Positions 1 to 8,409 of a DNA stretch of 64,000 nt are shown here, piece after piece. The notes under the pieces are model-generated. The model searched no databases. It was given only the letters and a program-made list of their open reading frames with translations, and had not been told where the DNA came from. Within the stretch, counting starts at the first letter, position 1, and every line of letters starts with the position of its first letter. A program made the position numbers and the translations under genes. The DNA lies in the NCBI GenBank assembly GCA_002238485.1, contig MPMG01000011.1, positions 62,001 to 126,000 on the forward strand, written 5' to 3'. Origin of the DNA: Chloroflexi bacterium bin20. GTDB lineage: Bacteria; Chloroflexota; Anaerolineae; Aggregatilineales; Phototrophicaceae.

Positions 1-2
1 AG

Positions 3-944
3 GTGCTGCTGGGCTGGTCGCGGCAATCGACTTCGTGGCAGCTGGGCATCACGCTGTCCGAAGAAATCTCTCTGGCGCGCAACAGCCGCTGGTTCGAGAT
101 CCTGCGCTTCACCGATGAAGATCCTGATCTGCATGAAGCCAAAGCCCGGCAACTGGGCGAAGCTTTGGCAGCGACGCTGGGCATCCCTTTCATCACCCGA
201 GACGAGATCATTGAGCAAGAACCAGCGCCTCAACCCGTCCCGCTGGCTGAACTGCCGCTGGACCTCGGCATGTGGCAGATGGAACGCACAGAAGCCCAAA
301 GCGAGCTGCAGCTGCGGCGACAATCACGCTGGAAATCGGCGCGGCGGCGTCAGATTGCCTGGTACGCGCTGTGGATGATCATCTATATCTGGGTCGCGCT
401 GGCGACTCTGGGCAGCGATCTGGGCTTGCCCAATGCCGGCACGCTCATCCCCAATCCCGATTGGCTGCCCTATCTGGCGCTGGTGGTGGCGGCGCTGCTG
501 CTGCTGCAGATCTTGCGCCAATTGTGGGTTGGCCTGCGCGCGACCAATACCATCGTCTTCAATCCGTACAGCAAGTCTATTCGTGGCCTTCATGGCAACT
601 CGCAACGTTGGCAGATCAGCGCTGGCGGCGTGCAATCGGTGTATGTAAGCGAGATCGTCAAGCCGGCTGGACGGGGGCGCTTGCCTTTCACCGGCAGCGC
701 GCACAGCACCTATTACCATGGCGAGATCAACTTGCATCTGCTGGATGGCAGCTATGTCCCTGTGCTGCTCGATCAAGTGAAGCGGACATACTCCCTGCTG
801 CCGGGCGCGGCGGAACCAGATCGCGAAGACGGCGTCTGGGCACTGGAAGCCAGCGAAGCCAACACGGCGCTGCAAATGGCGGCGCTGCACATCTCGCAGA
901 CGCTGGGCGAGCTGCCTGTGTGGTACGACCGGCGGCACAAATAA
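3..944 (+). CDS. Membrane protein of unknown function (5' end outside window)
   Basis: The reading frame is open from the window edge, so the true start lies upstream; at least 313 residues are present. Two hydrophobic helices are visible, about residues 118-136 and 154-176, with a run of arginines just before the first. This suggests a cytoplasmic N-terminal part, a two-helix hairpin and a second cytoplasmic domain of about 130 residues containing a beta-rich stretch like the bacterial PH-type membrane proteins. No catalytic motif is recognised and no family is assigned. It ends 32 bases before the next gene on the same strand, so cotranscription is possible. Confidence 0.6.
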   Translation: MLLGWSRQSTSWQLGITLSEEISLARNSRWFEILRFTDEDPDLHEAKARQLGEALAATLGIPFITRDEIIEQEPAPQPVPLAELPLDLGMWQMERTEAQSELQLRRQSRWKSARRRQIAWYALWMIIYIWVALATLGSDLGLPNAGTLIPNPDWLPYLALVVAALLLLQILRQLWVGLRATNTIVFNPYSKSIRGLHGNSQRWQISAGGVQSVYVSEIVKPAGRGRLPFTGSAHSTYYHGEINLHLLDGSYVPVLLDQVKRTYSLLPGAAEPDREDGVWALEASEANTALQMAALHISQTLGELPVWYDRRHK

Positions 945-976
945 ACAACTGGACAAGCGTCGGCAGCGAGGCAGCG

Positions 977-2002
977 ATGAAAAACACAGTGATAGTCGAT
1001 CCGCATTTTCGGCGCATGGACGAGATCTTTTCGCCGGCGGACAAGCAGCGCTTGGTTGACCTGGTCGATGTCGTTTGGGGGCATGACGAGCCCATGCCGC
1101 AGGCCGACTTTCTGCGCGCCCTGCCAACTGCAGAAGCCCTGATCTGCTCGGGCTGGACTTATGGCGATGTGCTGGCGAAGGCCCCAAAATTGCGGGCGAT
1201 CATGGATGTTTCTGGCGGCTTCCCTCGCAGTCTCGATTACGATGCCTGCTACAAAAGGCGCATCCGTGTGTTGAGCGCAGCGCCGGCTTTCGCGCGGCAA
1301 GTAGCTGAGTTCTCGCTGGGCTTGGCGATCGCTTCTGCCCGCGAAATCGCCTATGGCGATCGCCTGATGCGGCGCGGCCAAGAAAAATACTTGTGGCATG
1401 GCAATGTCGGCGCCTTTATGCTCTACGACAAGCCGGTGGGCATCATCGGTTATGGCAGTCTGGCGCGCGCATTGCATCCGCTTTTGCAGCCTTTTAATGT
1501 GACGATTTCGGCTTTTGACCCCTGGCTGAGCGATGGCTACCTGCGTCGGCAAGGCGTCACGCCAATGCCGCTGGAAGAATTGCTGACGAGCTCGCGTTTC
1601 ATCTTCGTCATGGCTGTGCCCTCGGCGGAAAACCGAGCGATGATCTCGCGCGAGTTGCTGGAGTTGATCCCGCGCAACGCCGTCTTTGTGCTGGCCAGCC
1701 GCGCTCATGTGGTCGATTTTGACGCGCTAACCGAACTGGCGCTGGCAGGCAAGTTCAAGGTGGCCACCGATGTCTTCCCGATCGAGCCGCTGCCAGCCGA
1801 CCATGCAATCCGCCGGGCAGAAGGCGCGCTGCTGTCTGCGCATCGAGCCGGTTCTGTTGACGAAGCGATGACCGAACTGGGCGAGATGGTGGTCGATGAC
1901 CTGGAGGCGGTGGTGCGCGGTCTGCCGCCGCGGCGCTTGCAAATGGCCGAGCCGGAGTTGAGCATGCGCTATGCCAGCAACCGCGCGAAGTCGGGTGAAT
2001 AG
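977..2002 (+). CDS. D-isomer 2-hydroxyacid dehydrogenase family protein (phosphoglycerate dehydrogenase-like)
   Basis: A 341-residue NAD(P)-dependent oxidoreductase of the D-2-hydroxyacid dehydrogenase superfamily, which interconverts 2-hydroxy and 2-keto acids in the cytoplasm. The dinucleotide motif GYGSLA lies at residues 158-163 after IIG. The family's catalytic triad is in place: Arg242, Glu270 in VFPIEP and His289 in SAHRAG. The usual Asn-x-x-Arg-Gly context of the arginine is replaced by LASRAHVVD, so substrate identity is unclear. The frame is open upstream to 272, but that part has no homology-like character and overlaps the preceding gene, so I chose the ATG at 977. A glyoxylate/hydroxypyruvate or unknown sugar-acid role is possible. 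Confidence 0.85.
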   Translation: MKNTVIVDPHFRRMDEIFSPADKQRLVDLVDVVWGHDEPMPQADFLRALPTAEALICSGWTYGDVLAKAPKLRAIMDVSGGFPRSLDYDACYKRRIRVLSAAPAFARQVAEFSLGLAIASAREIAYGDRLMRRGQEKYLWHGNVGAFMLYDKPVGIIGYGSLARALHPLLQPFNVTISAFDPWLSDGYLRRQGVTPMPLEELLTSSRFIFVMAVPSAENRAMISRELLELIPRNAVFVLASRAHVVDFDALTELALAGKFKVATDVFPIEPLPADHAIRRAEGALLSAHRAGSVDEAMTELGEMVVDDLEAVVRGLPPRRLQMAEPELSMRYASNRAKSGE

Positions 2003-2006
2003 CCAG

Positions 2007-2732
2007 CTAACCGCTGTGCTTTATCAGGCTATTCAGGTGATCACGCCAAAGCGCAAAGTCATACCAGCCGCAGCCTATACAGCCTGTCGGGTCTTTTTTG
2101 TCCGACGGCTGCCATTTTGCGCCGCCACTATAGAAATACGCAATGCCAAATGGTTGACCGCGCCGCCCGGTTTGATAACAGCGCTCGCAAGCTCTACTCT
2201 TTAGCAAGTTGTGGCTTACACTTCCATTCGATTTTTTCAATAGTTGGAAATGCTCCCTGATGTCGCTGTCATCCATTTCGCTGTAGGCGGTTAGACGCGC
2301 GCTGGATTCATCGTTCCAACGAATCATCGGCAGCTTATGATCTATTGTCAGTTGATTTGCGACTCTTCGCGTATTCTCAACTACATCGCGGCTGTCAAAA
2401 ATATTCAGAACTCTTTTGACGAAGGACTGGGGCATAGAGCCGCCTTGAACAGAAGATTGAAACGCTCCCTGCCAGCGATCATGCCGTGTCTTTCTATCGC
2501 AATTGACGCAAAAGTGGTTGCCACTCTCAATAATCATGCCAGGGCGCGACTTTGTCCCGCGTTGCAAACCTTGAATACCCGACCCTCCCGCGATTTGCGT
2601 AATGCCTGTGTGCTGATACTCGCATTCTCGGCAATGCCACTGCTGATCTTTCAGTACCAAATAAACTTGATAGACTTTCGATTCAGGCTTGAATACCTGC
2701 TCGAAGTCCTTTCGGGGGGAATTCAAACTCAA
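2007..2732 (-). CDS. Type II restriction endonuclease candidate, HNH (beta-beta-alpha-metal) fold
   Basis: A 241-residue protein with four cysteine pairs (Cys34/37, 75/78, 182/185, 218/221), probably zinc ribbons, around an HNH-like core: Asp131-His132 in TIDHKLP, Asn175 in HNLL, and the Cys182/Cys185 knuckle. This order is that of HNH restriction enzymes; the C-terminal FGIAYFY and GCGWYDFALW pieces recall the MboII type, but that is from memory and not tested. The start is TTG at 2732, two bases past the methylase stop, with AAAGG upstream, so translation is probably coupled. The gene is A+T richer than its flanks, consistent with transfer. It is the only partner of the methylase, which supports the nuclease call. 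Confidence 0.75.
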   Translation of the reverse strand: MSLNSPRKDFEQVFKPESKVYQVYLVLKDQQWHCRECEYQHTGITQIAGGSGIQGLQRGTKSRPGMIIESGNHFCVNCDRKTRHDRWQGAFQSSVQGGSMPQSFVKRVLNIFDSRDVVENTRRVANQLTIDHKLPMIRWNDESSARLTAYSEMDDSDIREHFQLLKKSNGSVSHNLLKSRACERCYQTGRRGQPFGIAYFYSGGAKWQPSDKKDPTGCIGCGWYDFALWRDHLNSLIKHSG

Positions 2733-2733
2733 C

Positions 2734-3789
2734 CTAACCTTTCAAGGCTGCCAGCCGCTTGCAAGCCGACTGGTAGATAGTTGGATCTTTCTCGTAAGCC
2801 AACACTGTTCTGCCCAGGCCGGCTGCTGCAACAACGGTGGTAGCGCTGCCAGCAAAAGGATCAAAGACAAAATCGCCTTTGTCGCTGAACAATTCTACAA
2901 ACCGTTCTATTAGCGGCAATGGCTTTTGTGTTGTATGGATTCGTTGCTGTGGCGATGGCGACTTGTGAACAAACACATTGTGCACGACATGACCATTGAA
3001 CTTTGTGCCCGATCGTTTTCCGACCACAAGAGCTTCCCACGCGTTAATGGGTTTGTAACGATGATTGAAAGGAACGGGATTGGTCTTCTGCCATACTAAC
3101 GTGCCCACTGCAACAAACTTGTGGTCTTTTAGTATTTCGCAATATTCTCCTATCTGCGCCTGCGCACAAAAGGTTACAAACCATCCTCTTACTTTTGGCA
3201 AGACGCCTTGTGTCCATTCTCTTGGTGAAATGGGCTTATCCCAATCGCCGAAATTGCCCTTTGGCATGATGAAGTCTGTTCCGTCTTTGCGCAGTCGCCT
3301 CGGCACTTGACTTTCGCAGGTATAGCCCTTGCTGATTCCGTATGGGGGGTCTGTCAGCAGCAGGTCGATTGACTTGTCGGGCAAGGAATTGGCTCCAACC
3401 AAGCCATCGCCCAGTCGAAACTCGAAGTTGTGCCCGATCTGCGCTTCGTCCAACGTTGGAAGCTCCTCCTCGCCCGACAACAAGGTAAGCAAACGTTCTT
3501 GCACGCCGGCAATATCTGGCGCATCCACTATCTCTTCATCTTTGCCATCTATTACCAGGCTGCCTACCGGTACTGAATGGCCATTCAGATTTCTGGTCGA
3601 TATGGACATCGTCCAGGCATTGTCCGATGCGCTGTATTTCGGAGATGTGTGAAGCAGGTACTTTCTATGCGTAGGAAAACTCCTGGAAATCCAGTCGTTA
3701 GCCACAGCACGCACTCTGATCTTTTTCTCGACTGCCAAGTCGACTGGCATGGAAGGAGTCTCGCTCAATAAAGTACGTTGCAAAGACAT
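2734..3789 (-). CDS. DNA methyltransferase, beta class (modification partner of unit 1)
   Basis: A 351-residue SAM-dependent DNA amino-methyltransferase that should protect host sites from the adjoining nuclease. Motif order is that of the beta class: catalytic DPPYG at residues 147-151, target region in the middle, the HTTQKPLPLIERF segment at 285-297, and the SAM site DPFAGSATT at 310-318. DPPY usually goes with N6-adenine or N4-cytosine methylation; adenine is more likely. About 110 residues precede the catalytic domain and match nothing I recognise; they may help in site recognition. The stop TAG sits 1 base before the nuclease start. Lower G+C than the host genes around it suggests acquisition as a unit. 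Confidence 0.88.
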   Translation of the reverse strand: MSLQRTLLSETPSMPVDLAVEKKIRVRAVANDWISRSFPTHRKYLLHTSPKYSASDNAWTMSISTRNLNGHSVPVGSLVIDGKDEEIVDAPDIAGVQERLLTLLSGEEELPTLDEAQIGHNFEFRLGDGLVGANSLPDKSIDLLLTDPPYGISKGYTCESQVPRRLRKDGTDFIMPKGNFGDWDKPISPREWTQGVLPKVRGWFVTFCAQAQIGEYCEILKDHKFVAVGTLVWQKTNPVPFNHRYKPINAWEALVVGKRSGTKFNGHVVHNVFVHKSPSPQQRIHTTQKPLPLIERFVELFSDKGDFVFDPFAGSATTVVAAAGLGRTVLAYEKDPTIYQSACKRLAALKG

Positions 3790-3901
3790 GCGTTTAACCT
3801 CGGCGGATTGCGAATATCATAACATTTGTTCGCATGGCTGGCAATAGGGCGAATCTGACCTCAGCCACACATGTTAGCCGCGTACTGTCCAGAATGCCCG
3901 C

Positions 3902-5071
3902 CTACACCACCCCACGCATCGTCTCTGCGCGCAGGTGATCGACGACGGCGCGCAGGGCTTCGTCGCGGGTCGCGCCTTCTGCCAATGCCGACTGATAGGC
4001 CGCCAGCTGTCGGTCGGAGCTGGTGCCCGATTCCAGGATCTTGTGCACATAGTCGACCTCGGCGCGTGAACCCAGATCGTCAACGACATCATCGATCAGC
4101 TCCAGCAGCTCGTAGGCCAAAGAGCGCATGGGCACGGACTCTTGCTTGCCATAGTCGATCAGGCTGCCATCCAAGCCCCAGCGCACGGCGCGCCATTTGT
4201 TCTCGGCGATCAGCTCGTTGGGATAGATGCGCCAACTGAGATTCTGGTTGCGCAGCTGGATCAACTTGGCGACCAGGGCTTGCACCAGCGCGACGATGGT
4301 AACCGCCTCGTCGACTGTCGTGCATATATCGCAGACGCGCACCTCCAACGTGCCAAAATCTTCGTGCGGGCGGCTGTCCCACCAGATTTTCGTGTAATCC
4401 GCCTTGCCATCCTTGCGCCCCTTGCCCAGTGTGCCCACCTGTCCAAATGTCTCGATGAGTCGGCTGTATTCGCTGAACGAGGTGAAGATGGGCGGGATGC
4501 CCGTGCGCGGCAGGTCTTCAAAGATGATGCTGCGGTAACTCTTTAGACCAGTCGGATGCCCGTGCCAGAAGGGCGAGCTGGTCGTCAATGCCAGCAGATG
4601 CGGCAAAAAGTAGCGCAGCTGATTTTGGATATCGACCAGCAAGTCGAGCTGGGGCGGCGTCGTGCCAAAGCCGACATGTACATGCATGCCAAAGATCAGC
4701 ATCTGCCGCGCCACCTCTTGCATATACTCCTTGAGATCGTCGTAACGTTCGCCCTGGTTCGCCAATTGCTCTTCCCATTTGGAAAAAGGATGTGTGCTGG
4801 CGGCGACAATGGCATAGCCGTGCCGCGCAGCTACCTTGTCCACAGCGCTTCGCAAGCGGATCAACTCCTTGCGAATTTCTTGCACATTCGCGCAGATCGC
4901 ACTGCCGATCTCGATCTGCGATTGCATGAACTCTGGCTTGACCTGCTCGCCGATCTGACGCAAGCCTTCATCGTGCAGCAACTGCTGGACAGCCGCCGCC
5001 AGATCGCCCGTCCTTGGGTCGATCAGCTGATATTCTTCTTCGATTCCCAGGGTCATTGGCGCTGAATGCAT
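3902..5071 (-). CDS. ybdK: YbdK-family carboxylate-amine ligase (glutamate-cysteine ligase type 2)
   Basis: A 389-residue cytoplasmic ATP-grasp-like enzyme of the GCS2 family. Members join an amino acid to a carboxylate, with weak glutamate-cysteine ligase activity shown for E. coli YbdK. Family marks: GIEEEYQLID at 9-18, STHPF at 92-96, the metal-site GMHVHVG at 128-134, TTSSPFWHG at 163-171 and the TLEVRVCD strand further on. Length is normal for the family. The start has a GAGGTGAGG Shine-Dalgarno just upstream; a second in-frame ATG lies five codons in. It stands alone between restriction unit 1 and a sulfatase, with no glutathione synthase nearby, so a glutathione role is not supported by context. 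Confidence 0.85.
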   Translation of the reverse strand: MHSAPMTLGIEEEYQLIDPRTGDLAAAVQQLLHDEGLRQIGEQVKPEFMQSQIEIGSAICANVQEIRKELIRLRSAVDKVAARHGYAIVAASTHPFSKWEEQLANQGERYDDLKEYMQEVARQMLIFGMHVHVGFGTTPPQLDLLVDIQNQLRYFLPHLLALTTSSPFWHGHPTGLKSYRSIIFEDLPRTGIPPIFTSFSEYSRLIETFGQVGTLGKGRKDGKADYTKIWWDSRPHEDFGTLEVRVCDICTTVDEAVTIVALVQALVAKLIQLRNQNLSWRIYPNELIAENKWRAVRWGLDGSLIDYGKQESVPMRSLAYELLELIDDVVDDLGSRAEVDYVHKILESGTSSDRQLAAYQSALAEGATRDEALRAVVDHLRAETMRGVV

Positions 5072-5203
5072 GACCTCACCTCACGCAACACCTATTGGTC
5101 TACGCAGTTGATAGTAACACAAGGATGTGTGCCGACGCACAAATCGTAACGAAGCCTTAATAAGGTAGAGCGCAATCAGGGAAAACGACCGACATTCGCC
5201 ACA

Positions 5204-6766
5204 TCATCGCTCCAGGGGCCATTCTCGCACTTCGCAGCGCTGCGCCCAAGCCTCGTACATGCCACTCATCACGCTCACACGCTGCGACTCGCCGGCGTGC
5301 AAGTCATTCAGCTCGGTTCGGTCTTCGGTCATATTGTAAAGTTCCCAATCGCCCGGGTGCTTGCTGACCAGCTTCCATTCGCCCATGCGGATAGCGCGAT
5401 TGCCCTCGTGTTCCCAAAAGAGCGGCTTTTCGCGTTGCCAATGCGGGTTGCCCAGCGCCGGCAAGAAGCTCTGGCCTTCGACAGGCTGGATGGCAGCGCC
5501 ATTGTATTCGCGCGGATATGCGGCGTCAGCCAGCTCGGCAAATGTCGGCAGCACATCAATGAATTGAATCGGGCTGTGAATCACGGTGGGCTGTTGGATC
5601 ATGGCGGGAAAGTGCACGACGCAGGGCGAGGAAATGCCGCCTTCGTGCACCCAATGTTTGTACAGACGGAAGGGCGAATTGGAGGCATTCGCCCAGGGCA
5701 GGTCGTAGCTCATATACGTATCGGCAGGACCCGGACTCAGGTCGCGCCGGTTGCCGATGCGCACCGGTCGTCCATCGGGCAGGTTGGGCACATAGGAGTT
5801 GATCCAGCCGTCTTCCGCCAGGTATTCCGCGCAGCCGCCATTGTCGGACAAGAAGATGATCATGGTGTTGTCGGTGATGTCCAGCGCGTCCAGCCTCGTC
5901 AAGATCTTGCCGATGCCTTGGTCCATGCGGTCGATCATGGCTGCATAGGTGGCCATGCGCAGGTCTTCCCAATCGCTATTTTTCTCGTCTGCCCAGGCAT
6001 GCGAGTCGGCATCGCGCGGCGAGATGCGCCAGACCGGATCGAGCAGCCCCAGGCTGTTGAGTTCTTCATGACGGTTTTGCCGCAGCGTATCCCAGCCTCC
6101 GCGATACTTGCCCTCGTACCTGGCGATATCGTCCGGCGGGGCATGCAGGGGCCAATGCGGCGCGGTATAGGCGACATGCAAGAAGAATGGCAGCTCGTCG
6201 GCCTGGGCTTCGTCAATCATATCCACCGCATGATCGCTAATGGCGTCGGTGTAATAGAAGCCGTCTGGCAGCTCGTCCACGAACTCGTCGTCTTGCATCA
6301 GGGCGTGCGGATGGAAGAAGCTGCCAGCCCCGGCCAACGTGCCAAAGAAGCGATCGAAGCCACGCTGCGTTGGCGTAGGATAGCCTGGCTCGCCCGGCCT
6401 CCAGTTCGCTGCGTCGCGCGCAACATATTCTCCGCCCGTGTGCCATTTGCCGCTCATCATGGTGCGATAGCCCGCGCCCTTCAGCACCTCGGCGATCGTA
6501 ACGGCGTCGTCGCGAAGATAGCCCTGATAGGCGCGCGTGCCGCGATTCTGCATCATGTGACCGACGCCAGCCTGCTGCGGATGCAAGCCGGTCAACAGCG
6601 CCGCGCGAGACGGGCAGCAGCGGGCGAAGCTATACATCTGCGAGAAGCGCGCTCCGCCGCTCGCCAGGCGATCCAGGTTGGGCGTGGCGATCTCTGAGCC
6701 ATAGCAGCCGATGTCGGAGAAACCCATATCGTCAGCCAAGATAAGAATGAAGTTCGGTCGGGACAT
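5204..6766 (-). CDS. Arylsulfatase-family sulfatase (formylglycine type)
   Basis: A 520-residue sulfatase that hydrolyses sulfate esters. The N-terminus NFILILADDMG gives metal ligands Asp12-Asp13. The maturation signature CCPSRAALLTG at 50-60 fits Cys-x-Pro-Ser-Arg, with Cys50 as the residue converted to formylglycine. SGKWH and LSDNGGC further on complete the family set. The C-terminal substrate region is of the usual length. No signal peptide is seen, unusual for enzymes acting on external sulfated glycans, so the substrate may be imported or the enzyme released otherwise. No formylglycine-generating enzyme is encoded in this window. It is divergent from the sugar isomerase-like gene at 6920. 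Confidence 0.9.
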   Translation of the reverse strand: MSRPNFILILADDMGFSDIGCYGSEIATPNLDRLASGGARFSQMYSFARCCPSRAALLTGLHPQQAGVGHMMQNRGTRAYQGYLRDDAVTIAEVLKGAGYRTMMSGKWHTGGEYVARDAANWRPGEPGYPTPTQRGFDRFFGTLAGAGSFFHPHALMQDDEFVDELPDGFYYTDAISDHAVDMIDEAQADELPFFLHVAYTAPHWPLHAPPDDIARYEGKYRGGWDTLRQNRHEELNSLGLLDPVWRISPRDADSHAWADEKNSDWEDLRMATYAAMIDRMDQGIGKILTRLDALDITDNTMIIFLSDNGGCAEYLAEDGWINSYVPNLPDGRPVRIGNRRDLSPGPADTYMSYDLPWANASNSPFRLYKHWVHEGGISSPCVVHFPAMIQQPTVIHSPIQFIDVLPTFAELADAAYPREYNGAAIQPVEGQSFLPALGNPHWQREKPLFWEHEGNRAIRMGEWKLVSKHPGDWELYNMTEDRTELNDLHAGESQRVSVMSGMYEAWAQRCEVREWPLER

Positions 6767-6861
6767 ACGCGCCTCGTCAAGCTGTGGAATGTGCGCATTG
6801 TAACGAGTCGGAGAGTCGGATTCAAAAACGACCCGGATTCCCTTCGCAGTCTATCCGTCCT

Positions 6862-6889
6862 TTGACCCGCAACGCCTCTGTGGTTAAAT
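6862..6889 (+). promoter_or_regulatory. Candidate promoter for the TIM-barrel gene
   Basis: TTGACC (6862-6867) and TTAAAT (6884-6889) are separated by 16 bases, close to the sigma-70 pattern, 30 bases before the ATG at 6920. A second weak -10-like GACAAT lies only 6 bases before the ATG. Confidence 0.4.
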
Positions 6890-6919
6890 ATCGCCAAAAC
6901 AAGCTAGGACAATGCAACC

Positions 6920-7765
6920 ATGATCATCAGCGCTTTTGGCGATGAAACCGCCAGCGACTTTGCAGAGCAATTGCGCATTTTGACGGATTTGCATATTCGC
7001 CACATTGATGTGCGGGCGGCCTGGGATGTCAATTGCAGCCTATTCACCGACCAGCAGATCGCGCGCATCCAGTCGCTTTGCCAGGCGCAGGGCGTGCGAG
7101 TGGCCTGCATGGGCAGCCCGATCGGCAAGTCGCCAATCGACGACGACATCAGAATCGAAAGCGAGCGACTCAAGACCATCGGCGCTACCGCCCAGGCGCT
7201 GGGCACGCGCAATATCCGCATCTTCAGCTTCTATCCTTCGGGAACGCACGCCTCTGACGCGCTGCAACAAGCCATTGAACGGCTGGGCGTGCTGACCGAG
7301 ATCGCCGCCCAACACGACTTGCAGTTGCTGCTGGAGAACGAAAAAGGCGTCGTGGGCGACCTGCCCGAGCGCTGTCTGGCGCTGATGCAAGCCCTCGACT
7401 CGCCGCATTTCCGCTTCATTTGGGATCCTGCCAACTTCGTGCAATGTGGCGCGGCGCGGCAAGTCGACCAATGGTGGGACGCTCTGCATCCCTACATCGG
7501 CTATATTCACATCAAAGATGCCAAGCTGCCCCAGAGCGCGCATGGCGAAGAACGTTCGCAGGTTACTGTGGCTGGCGGCGGCGATGGACAAGTGGCGCTT
7601 TTGCTGGCGCGTCTGCGAGACTGGGGCTACGAGGGCCTGCTGTCCTTGGAGCCGCACTTGCTGGAAGCGCGGCATTCCAGTGGCTTCAGCGGCGCGAAAG
7701 GCATGGCGATGGCAGTGGCCGCCCTGCGCAAATTGATGCGCGAGGCAGGCATCGCCGAGAGATAG
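6920..7765 (+). CDS. Sugar phosphate isomerase/epimerase-like TIM-barrel protein
   Basis: A 281-residue single-domain protein of the xylose isomerase-like TIM-barrel superfamily (AP endonuclease 2 fold). Metal-binding acidic and histidine positions can be seen in LENEKG around residue 139, WDPANF around 172, YIHIKDAK around 195 and LLSLEPHL near 240. Members isomerise or epimerise sugars or inositols in the cytoplasm; the precise substrate cannot be read from sequence. The ATG at 6920 directly precedes the first barrel strand. It is followed by a DinB-like gene on the same strand after about 90 bases, and faces away from the sulfatase. Confidence 0.82.
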   Translation: MIISAFGDETASDFAEQLRILTDLHIRHIDVRAAWDVNCSLFTDQQIARIQSLCQAQGVRVACMGSPIGKSPIDDDIRIESERLKTIGATAQALGTRNIRIFSFYPSGTHASDALQQAIERLGVLTEIAAQHDLQLLLENEKGVVGDLPERCLALMQALDSPHFRFIWDPANFVQCGAARQVDQWWDALHPYIGYIHIKDAKLPQSAHGEERSQVTVAGGGDGQVALLLARLRDWGYEGLLSLEPHLLEARHSSGFSGAKGMAMAVAALRKLMREAGIAER

Positions 7766-7796
7766 AACAGCCGATTCTTGAACCTCAACAACGTGC

Positions 7797-7854
7797 TGTA
7801 AGGGCGAGCCAATGGGTCGTCCGCTGAGAAAACAAAGGCACAGAGGAGACCACC
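7797..7854. repeat. Two small dispersed-repeat copies upstream of the DinB-like gene
   Basis: Positions 7797-7826 carry a GTAAGGGCGA...GGTCGTCC palindrome-like element (family B). Positions 7830-7854, read on the minus strand, carry CCTCTGTGCCTTTG (family C). Similar sequences recur in other gaps of this window. Confidence 0.4.
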
Positions 7855-8331
7855 ATGCACCCCGAAATCGCACGTTTCTGGGAGCTAAACCGTATGTACA
7901 TTGGGCTGCGCGACAAGCTCTTTGACCACATCAACGACGCCGACCTGGCTTTCTCGCCGGGCGGACACAACCCCACGCTGGGCGAGCTCTGCCGCGAATT
8001 GGGCGAGACGCAGCAGGCCTATGCGCAGTCCTTCCACAATTTCAAGATCGACTTCAGTTGGCGCAGCGAAGATGACCGTTACTTGCGCAACTCAGCCGCC
8101 CTGCAGGAATGGTATGCTCAACTGGATGCCGAGCTGGAAGCGGCGCTGCGCACGGTCACCGACGATGACATGCGCAGCAAAAAGATGGACCGCGACGGCT
8201 ATGAAGTCGAACTGCACATCAGCCTCGACATATTTCGTGAGGCGCTGTTGATATTCTATGGCAAGGTCAGTGTCTATATGAAGGCGATGGGCAAGCAGCC
8301 GCAAGGCATGTGGAAAGACTGGATCGGCTGA
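7855..8331 (+). CDS. DinB-like four-helix protein
   Basis: A 158-residue predicted all-helical protein resembling the DinB/YfiT four-helix bundle family, many of which bind a metal and act as thiol-dependent transferases. The GGHNPTLGELCRELGETQ segment (about residues 37-54) is the most family-like part. The expected histidine triad is not complete by eye, so metal binding is uncertain. A GAGGAG Shine-Dalgarno lies just upstream of the ATG at 7855. It sits between a sugar isomerase-like gene and the MoxR/VWA pair, with about 80 bases on its 3' side. Confidence 0.65.
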   Translation: MHPEIARFWELNRMYIGLRDKLFDHINDADLAFSPGGHNPTLGELCRELGETQQAYAQSFHNFKIDFSWRSEDDRYLRNSAALQEWYAQLDAELEAALRTVTDDDMRSKKMDRDGYEVELHISLDIFREALLIFYGKVSVYMKAMGKQPQGMWKDWIG

Positions 8332-8409
8332 GCGCGCTTTTGCCCTGCAAATCCCCCGCCCCCTGCATTATGATTGCTGCAACTTGCCCAGCGGGACGAG
8401 AATGAGTCC

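Noticed and set aside
272-976. N-terminal extension of the hydroxyacid dehydrogenase frame
   Set aside because: It overlaps the truncated membrane protein gene in another frame and adds 235 residues foreign to the family; the ATG at 977 begins the proper domain.
5297-6697. 466-codon open frame opposite the sulfatase gene
   Set aside because: It mirrors a gene with complete catalytic motifs; long antisense frames are expected at this G+C and codon use, and its translation has no domain-like pattern.
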